Source: JBCCTX01 sp964468435 | Lineage (GTDB): Bacteria > Bacteroidota > Bacteroidia > J057 | DNA length: 19,682 nt | Assembly (NCBI GenBank): GCA_964468435.1 | Contig: CAYXVE010000077.1 | Coordinates: forward strand, 1-19,682 | Direction of reading: 5' to 3' | Shown: piece after piece, positions 9,018 to 16,508 of the stretch | Numbering within the stretch: position 1 is the first letter of the stretch | How the letters are laid out: the number at the start of each line of letters is the position of its first letter | The notes under the pieces: generated by a model | What the model was told of the DNA's origin: nothing | The model's input: only the letters and a program-made list of their open reading frames with translations | The model's database searches: none | Made by a program: the position numbers and the translations under genes

Positions 9018-9046
9018 ATGATATAATTAGCACAAACTAACATTTT

Positions 9047-11155
9047 ATGAAAACACTTTATTTACATCTCATATTATCTATATATGTATGCTTAAACGCT
9101 CATGCCCAGGACTGGCAATGGCAAAATCCACTTCCGACAGGAAACGGTACTAACGGTGCTGCTTGGATTGATGATCAAACCTTCTATGTATCGGGTTCAA
9201 AAGGGCAGTTCGTCAAAACCAGTGACTTCGGACAATCCTGGGAAACGGCAAACATTCCAACAGATGCATCGGTAGGAAGGTTATATTTTGCCAATGCGTC
9301 TGAAGGATGGGCGATTACTAATAATGGAGAGATTTGGGTAACTGAAGATGCGGGTACAAACTGGGAACTACAACGGGAGGACCCAGCAACACCAACCTTG
9401 AGGTACATTGATGTATTCAATCAATCAGGTTACGCTGGAGGGCATGCTGGATTTGTAGAAAATGTCCTAATAAAAACTCAAAATGGCGGATCGGATTGGG
9501 AAGCTGTCAATCTCCCTATTAGGGAAGGTGCAGCCTTCTATGGATTATTTTTAATTACAGCTGTCAATAACGATACGGTGTACGCAGCTGGTTGGGATAA
9601 CACCTTTTTCAAAAGTTTCGATAGTGGTGTAACCTGGGATACTACTCATTTACCTATTTCAGCTGCAGGATTTTATGAGGGAGGGTATTTTGTCAATGAC
9701 AGCACGGGGTTCCTTGTTGGGCCAAATGCTTACATCGTTAAAACTACGGATTACGGAGAGACCTGGGATGTTCTTATGGGTAGTGCTGATTCGACTGATG
9801 AAAATTCTCACTATTTTACGGAAGTATTCTTTACAGATGAACAAACGGGTTGGGTAAGTAGCTTTGGATGCTTATATAACACAACTGACGGAGGGGAAAC
9901 TTGGACCCGGTCCTGCGATGGTACCTATGGAAACTTCCGTAAGTCCTATTTAAGGTTTAACGAACAGGGTAAAGGAATTGTAGTTTCGGTTCTTGAGGTG
10001 TTTGTAACTGAGAATGGTTCAGATTTCGATATTGTATTACCTATAGGTCCAACTAACACCTTATATAGTATCAATGAGATAGATGGCCTACTCTATGCTG
10101 CTGCCAGTGAGGGAAAAATATTTCAATCAACTGATGGCGGGGAAAACTGGTCTGTCATGAATACCCCCGTAAGTGCAACCCTTAGGGCCGCTCGTTTTGT
10201 GGATCAAGACAATGGGTGGGCTGCGGGAAGCGATAGTACCATTTTAAAAACTACCGATGCTGGCATGACTTGGGAATTATTTGACCTAGACTACAATGGG
10301 GATTTTAGTGATCTCTATGCATGGTCAGATTCTTTGGCTATTGTAGTAGGAGAGTCAGGAGCTATATACAAAACTACAGATGGCGGGGCAAGCTGGACCC
10401 CAGGCACCATAGATACCGAAAGCGATATCAATGCCGTTCATTTTGCTAATTCCGATACCGGGTATGTTGCTGGTGACGCTGGTTTTTTAGCCCGTACGAT
10501 AGATGGTGGGACAAGTTGGTCCGTTCTCGATACAGTGGTTCTTTCAAATTTAAACGATATATATTTTCTGGACGGAAAGGCCGGTTATACGGTAGGGCGC
10601 TCAGGTAGAATTTTGTTTACCAATGATGCAGGAGCTACCTGGACAGAACAAGTAAGTGGGGAATCAGGAACATTAAATGCCGTTTTCTTTGTTAATAATG
10701 ATCAAGGCTATGTGAGCACCCGGGGAAAAGTACTGATAACCGACGACGGAGGACAGAACTGGACTGTTCAAAATACTCCTTCAGGAAATAATTTACTTGA
10801 TGTATACTTTGATGATGAAGGTAATGGCTGGGTAGTGGGATCTAACGGAAATATCCTCTTCATGAGCAGTATGCTAACAGACATAAATGATGTCTTAAGC
10901 CAAGAAAACCCTATAAAAGTGTTCCCTAATCCTGCAGACGTAAAGACAACGTTCGTCCTCAACGATAAAAGTAGTGGAAACGCCAATCTGTTCGTCTATG
11001 ATAGCTCAGGTAGATTAGTACTAAACACCCAACTGACTTTTCAGGGTGGTACGGCAGAATGGAGGATTCAACCAAACATGGCAGCGGGCCTATACTACTT
11101 TCAGCTGAATTTTCAGAAATATTCGCAAGGGGGCAAGCTCATTATTCGAAAATAA
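9047..11155 (+). CDS. Secreted YCF48-like/Asp-box beta-propeller protein with T9SS sorting domain
   Basis: A 702-residue exported protein. An N-terminal signal peptide (about 1-20, ending AHA before QDW) is followed by about 12 copies of a short motif of the T-T-D-G-G-x-x-W type (for example TSDFGQSWE, TTDGGETWT, TNDAGATWT, TDDGGQNWT) spaced roughly 40-60 residues apart. This is the pattern of YCF48-like (photosystem II stability factor-like) and BNR/Asp-box propellers, and twelve or so repeats suggest two propellers in tandem. From about residue 621 (KVFPNPADV to KLIIRK) it carries a type A T9SS C-terminal sorting domain, so it should cross the outer membrane and be anchored on or released from the surface. 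No enzymatic function can be read; such propellers often mediate binding. First gene after the gap on this strand; its promoter is not visible. Confidence 0.88.
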   Translation: MKTLYLHLILSIYVCLNAHAQDWQWQNPLPTGNGTNGAAWIDDQTFYVSGSKGQFVKTSDFGQSWETANIPTDASVGRLYFANASEGWAITNNGEIWVTEDAGTNWELQREDPATPTLRYIDVFNQSGYAGGHAGFVENVLIKTQNGGSDWEAVNLPIREGAAFYGLFLITAVNNDTVYAAGWDNTFFKSFDSGVTWDTTHLPISAAGFYEGGYFVNDSTGFLVGPNAYIVKTTDYGETWDVLMGSADSTDENSHYFTEVFFTDEQTGWVSSFGCLYNTTDGGETWTRSCDGTYGNFRKSYLRFNEQGKGIVVSVLEVFVTENGSDFDIVLPIGPTNTLYSINEIDGLLYAAASEGKIFQSTDGGENWSVMNTPVSATLRAARFVDQDNGWAAGSDSTILKTTDAGMTWELFDLDYNGDFSDLYAWSDSLAIVVGESGAIYKTTDGGASWTPGTIDTESDINAVHFANSDTGYVAGDAGFLARTIDGGTSWSVLDTVVLSNLNDIYFLDGKAGYTVGRSGRILFTNDAGATWTEQVSGESGTLNAVFFVNNDQGYVSTRGKVLITDDGGQNWTVQNTPSGNNLLDVYFDDEGNGWVVGSNGNILFMSSMLTDINDVLSQENPIKVFPNPADVKTTFVLNDKSSGNANLFVYDSSGRLVLNTQLTFQGGTAEWRIQPNMAAGLYYFQLNFQKYSQGGKLIIRK

Positions 11156-11164
11156 CATCGCTCA

Positions 11165-11191
11165 ACCCGGGAACAGTTATTGTTTCCGGGT
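11165..11191 (+). terminator. Hairpin between the two T9SS protein genes
   Basis: An 11-bp stem (ACCCGGGAACA paired with TGTTTCCGGGT, one G-U pair) with a 5-base loop, 10 bases after the stop at 11155. There is no T-run behind it, so it may be a weak terminator, an mRNA-stabilising hairpin or an attenuator that lowers expression of the downstream genes. It is the most stable-looking structure seen in the intergenic DNA of the window. Confidence 0.5.
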
Positions 11192-11220
11192 GTACAATAA
11201 CAAAAACGCTAACATAAACG

Positions 11221-12120
11221 ATGAAGTTCGTATTGACTCTCGTATTTATTTCGCTGGCACCGATTATTCAAGCCCAGATCGTAGATACCTTATCTAATTT
11301 ACCTGATAGTGCATCTTTGTATGCGCCCAGATACTCAAACCCAGGACAATGGGGATATATCTTGGGACAAAACTCTTCCTATCGCCAACAATTTGCTGAG
11401 AAATATTACGTGGCAGGGTCCAAGACAATAAAAGGATTGATTGCGCATCTGACAGGTGTTTTTGAACATCCTAATAATTATGTTGAATTTAATGTATACC
11501 AGGTTGCAGAAAATGGTTTACCAGGCAATCGGTTAAGTGGTAAACAGATCTTCTACAAAGACCTTGACCTTTCTGGTAATGGAATGTTAGTAACCTTCAA
11601 TACACCGATCACCATCCAGGATTCGTTTTTTGTCACTTTTAACGTATTGGATTACTTACACGGAGGCTTTGAAGGAGATACCCTGGGGCTCTTAGCAGGA
11701 GAACCCGGCTCTCGATCAAGTGAAGACTTGGAGAATTTTGGCCGAAATGCAATCCAGGCGCATAATCATAGCAGAGAAGATTGGAAAGATTTCTTCACCC
11801 AGAATTTTACTCCGATTGCTACTCATTTTGCACTTTTCCCCCTTGTGGAATCAAATGATATCACCACATTAGATAGTGAAACATCAAAAGTACAGATTAA
11901 AGTATATCCTAATCCTGCAGATGATTGGCTATATTTATCACTACCAGATAACTATGAAAAGGTCTCTGTGTATAATTTAAGGGGCGAGATAATGTTTCAG
12001 GAACACCGGAATAATACTTTAGAGGTGATAAATGTAGGAAATTGGGTAGCTGGTAGCTACCTGGTACATATTCAAGTTGAAAAGAACCAGCAACTTTTTG
12101 AAAGAATTATTATCCGTTGA
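11221..12120 (+). CDS. Secreted protein of unknown function with T9SS sorting domain
   Basis: A 299-residue protein with a signal peptide (about 1-18, ending IQA before QIV) and a type A T9SS C-terminal sorting domain from about residue 224 (KVYPNPADDW to FERIIIR). I do not recognise the central 200 residues. They are rich in beta-type sequence and aromatic residues (for example SNPGQWGYILGQNS and FNVYQVAENGLPGNRLSGK), consistent with a beta-sandwich surface domain. It follows the propeller gene by 65 bases, with a hairpin between, and ends 5 bases before the next start, so it belongs to the same transcription unit. The two proteins probably reach the cell surface by the same route. A binding role is possible but is only inferred. 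Confidence 0.8.
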   Translation: MKFVLTLVFISLAPIIQAQIVDTLSNLPDSASLYAPRYSNPGQWGYILGQNSSYRQQFAEKYYVAGSKTIKGLIAHLTGVFEHPNNYVEFNVYQVAENGLPGNRLSGKQIFYKDLDLSGNGMLVTFNTPITIQDSFFVTFNVLDYLHGGFEGDTLGLLAGEPGSRSSEDLENFGRNAIQAHNHSREDWKDFFTQNFTPIATHFALFPLVESNDITTLDSETSKVQIKVYPNPADDWLYLSLPDNYEKVSVYNLRGEIMFQEHRNNTLEVINVGNWVAGSYLVHIQVEKNQQLFERIIIR

Positions 12121-12125
12121 CAAAG

Positions 12126-13037
12126 ATGAAAACGAGTGATAAATGGGACGTTATTATTGTGGGAGGTAGTTATGCAGGTTTGTCAGCTGCAATGGCATTA
12201 GGTCGCTCACTTAGAAATGTATTAATTGTAGATAGTGGGGCACCTTGTAATAGGCAAACGCCTTACTCTCACAATTTTATTACTCATGACGGAAAAAAAC
12301 CTCAGTTGATAGCGGATTCAGCAAAAGAACAAGTGTTATATTACAATACCGTAAAATTTTGTCAAGGACTTGCTATCAAAGGAGAAAAGACTCAGACAGG
12401 CTTTGAAATTGAAACAGATTCCGGAGATGTCTTTCAGGCAATTAAGTTGATCTTTGCTTCAGGTATAAGAGACTTGATTCCTGCTGCAATCACTGGTTTT
12501 TCTGATTGTTGGGGAATATCTATATTGCATTGTCCTTATTGTCACGGCTATGAAGTTCGGGATCAAGAGACAGGTATACTGGCCAACGGTGAAATAGCCG
12601 CGGAATTCGTTAAGCTGATTTCAAATTGGACAAACCAGCTTACACTTTTCACTAATGGCTCTTGTACGCTTACAGAAGAGCAAATCCATGTAATACTGAG
12701 CAAAGGTATACGTATAGAAGAAGCCTTCATTGATAGCTTGGATCATCAACAAGGATATATTCAACAAGTACATTTAAGAGACGGTCGGAGTATACCCATT
12801 AAGGCACTTTATGCTCGAATTCCCTTCGAACAACATTGTGAAATTCCCCTACAGCTAGGATGCGAAGTTACTGATCAGGGGTACCTAGAAGTAGATCAAC
12901 TTTCAAAAACCAATGTTCAAGGTGTTTTTGCATGTGGAGACAATAGTTCCTCTATGCGTGCAATATCTCATGCAGTTGCAATGGGTACTATTGCAGGTGC
13001 AATAGTAAATATGGAGTTGATTGATGAGATGTATTAA
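12126..13037 (+). CDS. Thioredoxin-reductase-like NAD(P)/FAD-dependent oxidoreductase (CPYC motif)
   Basis: A 303-residue cytoplasmic flavoprotein. The N-terminal FAD-binding motif is VIIVGGSYAGLSAA (9-22). A redox-active pair Cys136-Cys139 sits in HCPYCHGYEVR. The second FAD motif is GVFACGDNSSS near the C-terminus. The pyridine-nucleotide domain lacks a clean GxGxxG; the matching stretch reads GILANGEIA. CxxCHGYE-type pairs occur in a thioredoxin-reductase-like branch that includes the dithiol oxidases GliT and HlmI, so it may oxidise or reduce small thiols instead of thioredoxin. Start chosen at ATG 12126; a TTG at 12117 is in frame but overlaps the preceding stop and adds only three residues. 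A role in handling Cys thiols of the peptide is possible only by position. Confidence 0.85.
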   Translation: MKTSDKWDVIIVGGSYAGLSAAMALGRSLRNVLIVDSGAPCNRQTPYSHNFITHDGKKPQLIADSAKEQVLYYNTVKFCQGLAIKGEKTQTGFEIETDSGDVFQAIKLIFASGIRDLIPAAITGFSDCWGISILHCPYCHGYEVRDQETGILANGEIAAEFVKLISNWTNQLTLFTNGSCTLTEEQIHVILSKGIRIEEAFIDSLDHQQGYIQQVHLRDGRSIPIKALYARIPFEQHCEIPLQLGCEVTDQGYLEVDQLSKTNVQGVFACGDNSSSMRAISHAVAMGTIAGAIVNMELIDEMY

Positions 13038-13050
13038 TCAATTTATAATC

Positions 13051-13914
13051 ATGAATTTACATACGTCACATATGGTGCTACCATACATTAAATGGAAAGC
13101 AGTTATATTTTCAGTAATCTTAGCCTCTTTTCTATGGGCTTGTGAAACAGAAGATCCCTCCCCTTCTAATACACAGGATTTACCCGAAACCCCAGAGATT
13201 AATATACTTAGTGTATTGCCCGGGCCACAGATACTTGAAATTTGTGGAGAGGATGATCCAAATGGGATCGCTCTTTTTTCTACAGATACATTGAGCCTCA
13301 CTTTTAAGATGAAAGCCTTTCATGGACTTTCTCAATACAAAATCGATATACACAGTAATTTTGACTGCCATACACATGGCACAAGAGCTAGAACTCAAGG
13401 AATACCCTGGCAAGTATTGGATATCAAAGATGTAGAAGGACAGAATATCACTGTTACAAGAAAACTACCCGTACCGACAGATGTACAGGCAGGTGATTAT
13501 CATTTTATGCTACAGGCGCTTGATCAGAAAGGTAATGAAGCCGATTGGGTACTTTATAGCCTGCAAATTCAAAACATAAATGATACACAATCACCTGAAA
13601 TTGAATTCATCAATCCATCAAACGATTCGATCAGTATTTCTAATGCCGAAAATGTTCATATGGAGATGGACATTTCGGATAATCAAGATCTTTTCGGAGG
13701 ACGTATAGATATTATGTATCTCAATCCTTCAGGAACAGAATTCACCGCTGAGCAATATTTCTTTCCGGAAGGAACGGGTTCTCAAACTACCTACAACTTT
13801 TCATTTGCTTTTTCTACAACACCTGCTTCAGGTACGTATATCTTTATTATTAAAGCCTTTGACGCGGTTGGTAATGAAGCAGAGAAAAGATTAACAGTAT
13901 TCATTGAAGGATAA
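13051..13914 (+). CDS. DUF4625-type lipoprotein
   Basis: A 287-residue predicted lipoprotein. A hydrophobic stretch (KAVIFSVILASFLWAC) ends at the lipobox Cys31, and the mature part starts with an acidic, Ser/Pro-rich linker (ETEDPSPSN). The DUF4625-like region has a Cys66-acidic segment and a His-rich motif, IDIHSNFDCHTHG (99-110; His101, His107, His109). A second beta domain follows (about 180-287). The histidine cluster suggests metal or ligand binding, but that is inference. The start could also be ATG 13072 (280 residues, lipobox Cys24); upstream TTG 13021 overlaps the preceding gene. Its 3' end overlaps the TonB receptor gene by 11 bases, and the two probably work together as a surface or periplasmic lipoprotein and its receptor. 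Confidence 0.75.
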   Translation: MNLHTSHMVLPYIKWKAVIFSVILASFLWACETEDPSPSNTQDLPETPEINILSVLPGPQILEICGEDDPNGIALFSTDTLSLTFKMKAFHGLSQYKIDIHSNFDCHTHGTRARTQGIPWQVLDIKDVEGQNITVTRKLPVPTDVQAGDYHFMLQALDQKGNEADWVLYSLQIQNINDTQSPEIEFINPSNDSISISNAENVHMEMDISDNQDLFGGRIDIMYLNPSGTEFTAEQYFFPEGTGSQTTYNFSFAFSTTPASGTYIFIIKAFDAVGNEAEKRLTVFIEG

Positions 13915-16297
13915 CACAAATATCGGCAGCTTTACATATAGACAAAGAGCAAGTATTGCCCTCTTTATATTACTTTGTATCTACACACAGGGAGTTGCTC
14001 AACAGAATCTGTATTCTATAAGCGGGAAAATAAAAGATCAATCAGGCACAGCCTTACCTCGTGCTACTGTTCATGTAGTCAATACAGGCCAAACAATATT
14101 GGCAGACTTTTCAGGTAGGTATGTACTAAGATTACCTTATGGAAAATATGTTATCACTACCAGTTACCTTGGATTTACCACTCATACAGACACGGTTGAA
14201 ATAACCAATCGGTCAGTTGTCATGGACGTAGTACTGAGCGAAAAAATTCAAACACTTAACACCGTGGAAATCACAGCCAATCCACACGCAATTGGTACAG
14301 ATGAGCCATTGGGCTTTACACTATCAAGTGAGAAGGTGACATATGAATTTATTCGTGAAAATCAGGGTAACAACTTGATGAATACGCTAGAAAAACTGCC
14401 TGGAATAAGTGCTCTACATACCGGAGTAGGTATTTCAAAACCTGTCATTCGGGGAATGAGCTTCAACCGCGTGATTGTAAACGAATATGGTATCAAACAG
14501 GAAGGACAACAATGGGGCGTAGATCATGGCCTGGAACTAGACCAATATGGCGTAAATGAAATTGAAATTCTCAAAGGACCTGTGTCCATACTTTACGGTT
14601 CGGACGGATTGGCTGGGGTGATCAATATTAGACAACCCAAAATGCCAGTAGTAGATACCCTGAGAGCAGATGTATTATTAAACTACAAGTCCAATAACTC
14701 GTTATTTGGTACTTCCGCATCAGTGGAAACGAAAAAAAATAATTTGTGGGTCAAAGCCCGAGTTACCTGGCAGGATTTTGGAGACTACAAAGTGCCTGCT
14801 AACGAGTTTCTGTACAATTCTTTTACGCTCCCTATTATCAATCGAAGGTTGAAAAACACTGCAGGTGAGGAACTAGATTATGCTTTACATCTTGGATATA
14901 GGCGAAAATGGGGACACTCAACCCTCTATCTATCTAGCTATGGACAAAAAGTAGGCTTCTTTTCAGGTGCTTTTGGAATTCCAAGAAGTTATCAGTTACA
15001 GGATGATGGAAACACTCGCGATATACAGCTACCTTATCAAAACATCAATCACTGGAAAGTAATTTCTAATACCGTCATGTATGGCAACAAGTCCAAATGG
15101 ATGATCGATCTCGGATATCAGCATAATCTCAGAGAGGAACATTCGTTTCCACATACCCATGGGCAAGGTCCTGTACCAGAAGGTACGCTAGCGCTGCAGC
15201 TCCGATTAGAAACACTGTCCTACAATGTACGTTGGTGCTATGATATACGCCCTGACTGGCACCTCTACATTGGGAGCAATGGACAGTTGAAAAATAACCG
15301 TACGGGCGGTTTTGAATCACTAATTCCTGAATACACGTTGATGCAGTCGGGTGTATATGCGCTACAGGATGCAAAAATCCGTGAAGGTCTGTATTGGCAG
15401 TTGGGGCTCAGGTGGGATGTAGCCACACAAGTAGCTTCTGAAACTAATGTTCCCATTTATGCCTCTGATGCTACGATCATCAGCTACTCACAACGAAATC
15501 CAACCTTTGAAAAGCAGTACAGTATTCCCACCCTTTCTTCAGGAATAGCATGGGAATTAACGAAAAGCCTTAATTTAAAATATAATATTGGAACAGCCTT
15601 CAGGTTTCCATCTATTCCCGAACTGGCTTCCAATGGTATACATCACGGCACCTTCCGACATGAACTGGGCGACCCCAGTTTGAATATAGAAAAAGGAGTC
15701 CTTCAGGACGTTTCATGTCAATATAATATCAAACGCCTAAAAGCTACAATTTCTCCATTTTATTATCATTTTGATAATTACATCTACCTACGGCCATCCG
15801 CCAAATTTTCGACATTACCAGATGCAGGACAGATATATCAATATAGTGAAGGCAGGGTACATATGGCCGGGCTGGAAAGTTCATTTCAATATGACTTCCT
15901 GAACAATTGGCAAGGGACCTTTTCCCTGGAATACGTGATAAATCGGAATAACGATTTGGAATACCCACTACCATTTACCCCCCCTTTTCATACACTAAGC
16001 GAACTGGAATACCAGTTCTCCTTTAAAAATGAACTCTCCAAAAACTGGATTCGGATTTCTTGGGATCAATTTGCTGCTCAGAATAGGGTGGACCAAAATG
16101 AAGATACCACTCCTGGGTATTCTCTGTTCAATCTTGCATGTGGAATAGAGTTTTCTTTAATGAAACGAACTTTTCAATGGCAACTACAAATCACAAACCT
16201 GACTAACACTCGCTATCTTAACAACATGAGCCGATATCGAATACTCAACCTGCCGGAGCAAGGTAGAAATGTACAGTTTTCATTGTCTTTCCAATAA
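13904..16297 (+). CDS. TonB-dependent outer-membrane receptor with carboxypeptidase-regulatory-like domain
   Basis: A 797-residue outer-membrane importer. A signal peptide (about 1-32, ending GVA before QQN) leads into a carboxypeptidase-regulatory-like beta domain (about 36-112). The plug domain follows (about 120-245, with NLMNTLEKLPGIS, IRGMSFNRVIV and EILKGPVSILYGSDGLAGVINI-type plug signals). The C-terminal barrel ends in an aromatic residue before Gln (SLSFQ). A loop with FPHTHGQG (about 411-418) recalls His-rich loops of zinc or copper receptors such as ZnuD. The only workable start is TTG 13904: the frame is closed by a stop at 13892 and there is no ATG before the signal peptide. It overlaps the DUF4625 gene by 11 bases, so translation is probably coupled. 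The substrate is unknown: metal chelate, peptide or other. Confidence 0.88.
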   Translation: MKDNTNIGSFTYRQRASIALFILLCIYTQGVAQQNLYSISGKIKDQSGTALPRATVHVVNTGQTILADFSGRYVLRLPYGKYVITTSYLGFTTHTDTVEITNRSVVMDVVLSEKIQTLNTVEITANPHAIGTDEPLGFTLSSEKVTYEFIRENQGNNLMNTLEKLPGISALHTGVGISKPVIRGMSFNRVIVNEYGIKQEGQQWGVDHGLELDQYGVNEIEILKGPVSILYGSDGLAGVINIRQPKMPVVDTLRADVLLNYKSNNSLFGTSASVETKKNNLWVKARVTWQDFGDYKVPANEFLYNSFTLPIINRRLKNTAGEELDYALHLGYRRKWGHSTLYLSSYGQKVGFFSGAFGIPRSYQLQDDGNTRDIQLPYQNINHWKVISNTVMYGNKSKWMIDLGYQHNLREEHSFPHTHGQGPVPEGTLALQLRLETLSYNVRWCYDIRPDWHLYIGSNGQLKNNRTGGFESLIPEYTLMQSGVYALQDAKIREGLYWQLGLRWDVATQVASETNVPIYASDATIISYSQRNPTFEKQYSIPTLSSGIAWELTKSLNLKYNIGTAFRFPSIPELASNGIHHGTFRHELGDPSLNIEKGVLQDVSCQYNIKRLKATISPFYYHFDNYIYLRPSAKFSTLPDAGQIYQYSEGRVHMAGLESSFQYDFLNNWQGTFSLEYVINRNNDLEYPLPFTPPFHTLSELEYQFSFKNELSKNWIRISWDQFAAQNRVDQNEDTTPGYSLFNLACGIEFSLMKRTFQWQLQITNLTNTRYLNNMSRYRILNLPEQGRNVQFSLSFQ

Positions 16298-16508
16298 TTC
16301 CATGAGGAAGAAGAATGAAAAATCATTCAAAGACAAAATTATCCGGAAAACCTCAACACTAACATAGATGCAAAGGGGATCTGCTGCTTTTATGGAAATA
16401 ATGATATGGTAACATACACAAACATCAAAAGACTACAACTATTTAAACGGGCTTCTTAAGGGTTGGAAAACAACTTACCTGAATTACATATAATACGGAG
16501 GCACAACT
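16298..16508. other. 211-base intergenic region between receptor and permease genes
   Basis: It holds no convincing gene. Right after the receptor stop there is a small A/T-rich hairpin (GAATGA, AAAA, TCATTC; 16313-16328). Near its right end is TATAAT (16489-16494), with TTGGAA 20 bases upstream (16463-16468), then the Shine-Dalgarno site. The region is the longest break in the plus-strand series apart from the gap, so the permease pair may have its own promoter. In Bacteroidota the main sigma factor prefers TTG and TAnnTTTG, which is not seen well here. Confidence 0.4.
16496..16501 (+). promoter_or_regulatory. Strong Shine-Dalgarno site before the first permease
   Basis: CGGAGG lies 7 bases before ATG 16509. 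A near-consensus Shine-Dalgarno site is uncommon in Bacteroidota, and no other start in this window has one as clear. It fixes the start of the permease at 16509. Confidence 0.6.

Noticed and set aside
8882..9043. Longer PCAT start at 9043 reading through the gap
   Set aside because: The frame is open only because N is not a stop, and the gap size is unknown. The peptidase N-terminus fits the ATG at 8881.
12117..12125. TTG start for the flavoenzyme
   Set aside because: Adds three residues and overlaps the previous stop; ATG 12126 gives a normal N-terminus ahead of the FAD motif.
13021..13050. TTG start for the DUF4625-type lipoprotein
   Set aside because: Overlaps the flavoenzyme gene and makes the signal peptide too long; ATG 13051 or 13072 fits better.
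16302..16367. 21-codon ORF after the receptor gene, considered as a lanthipeptide precursor
   Set aside because: No Cys, no GG-type leader, no ribosome site, and it coincides with a small A/T-rich hairpin.
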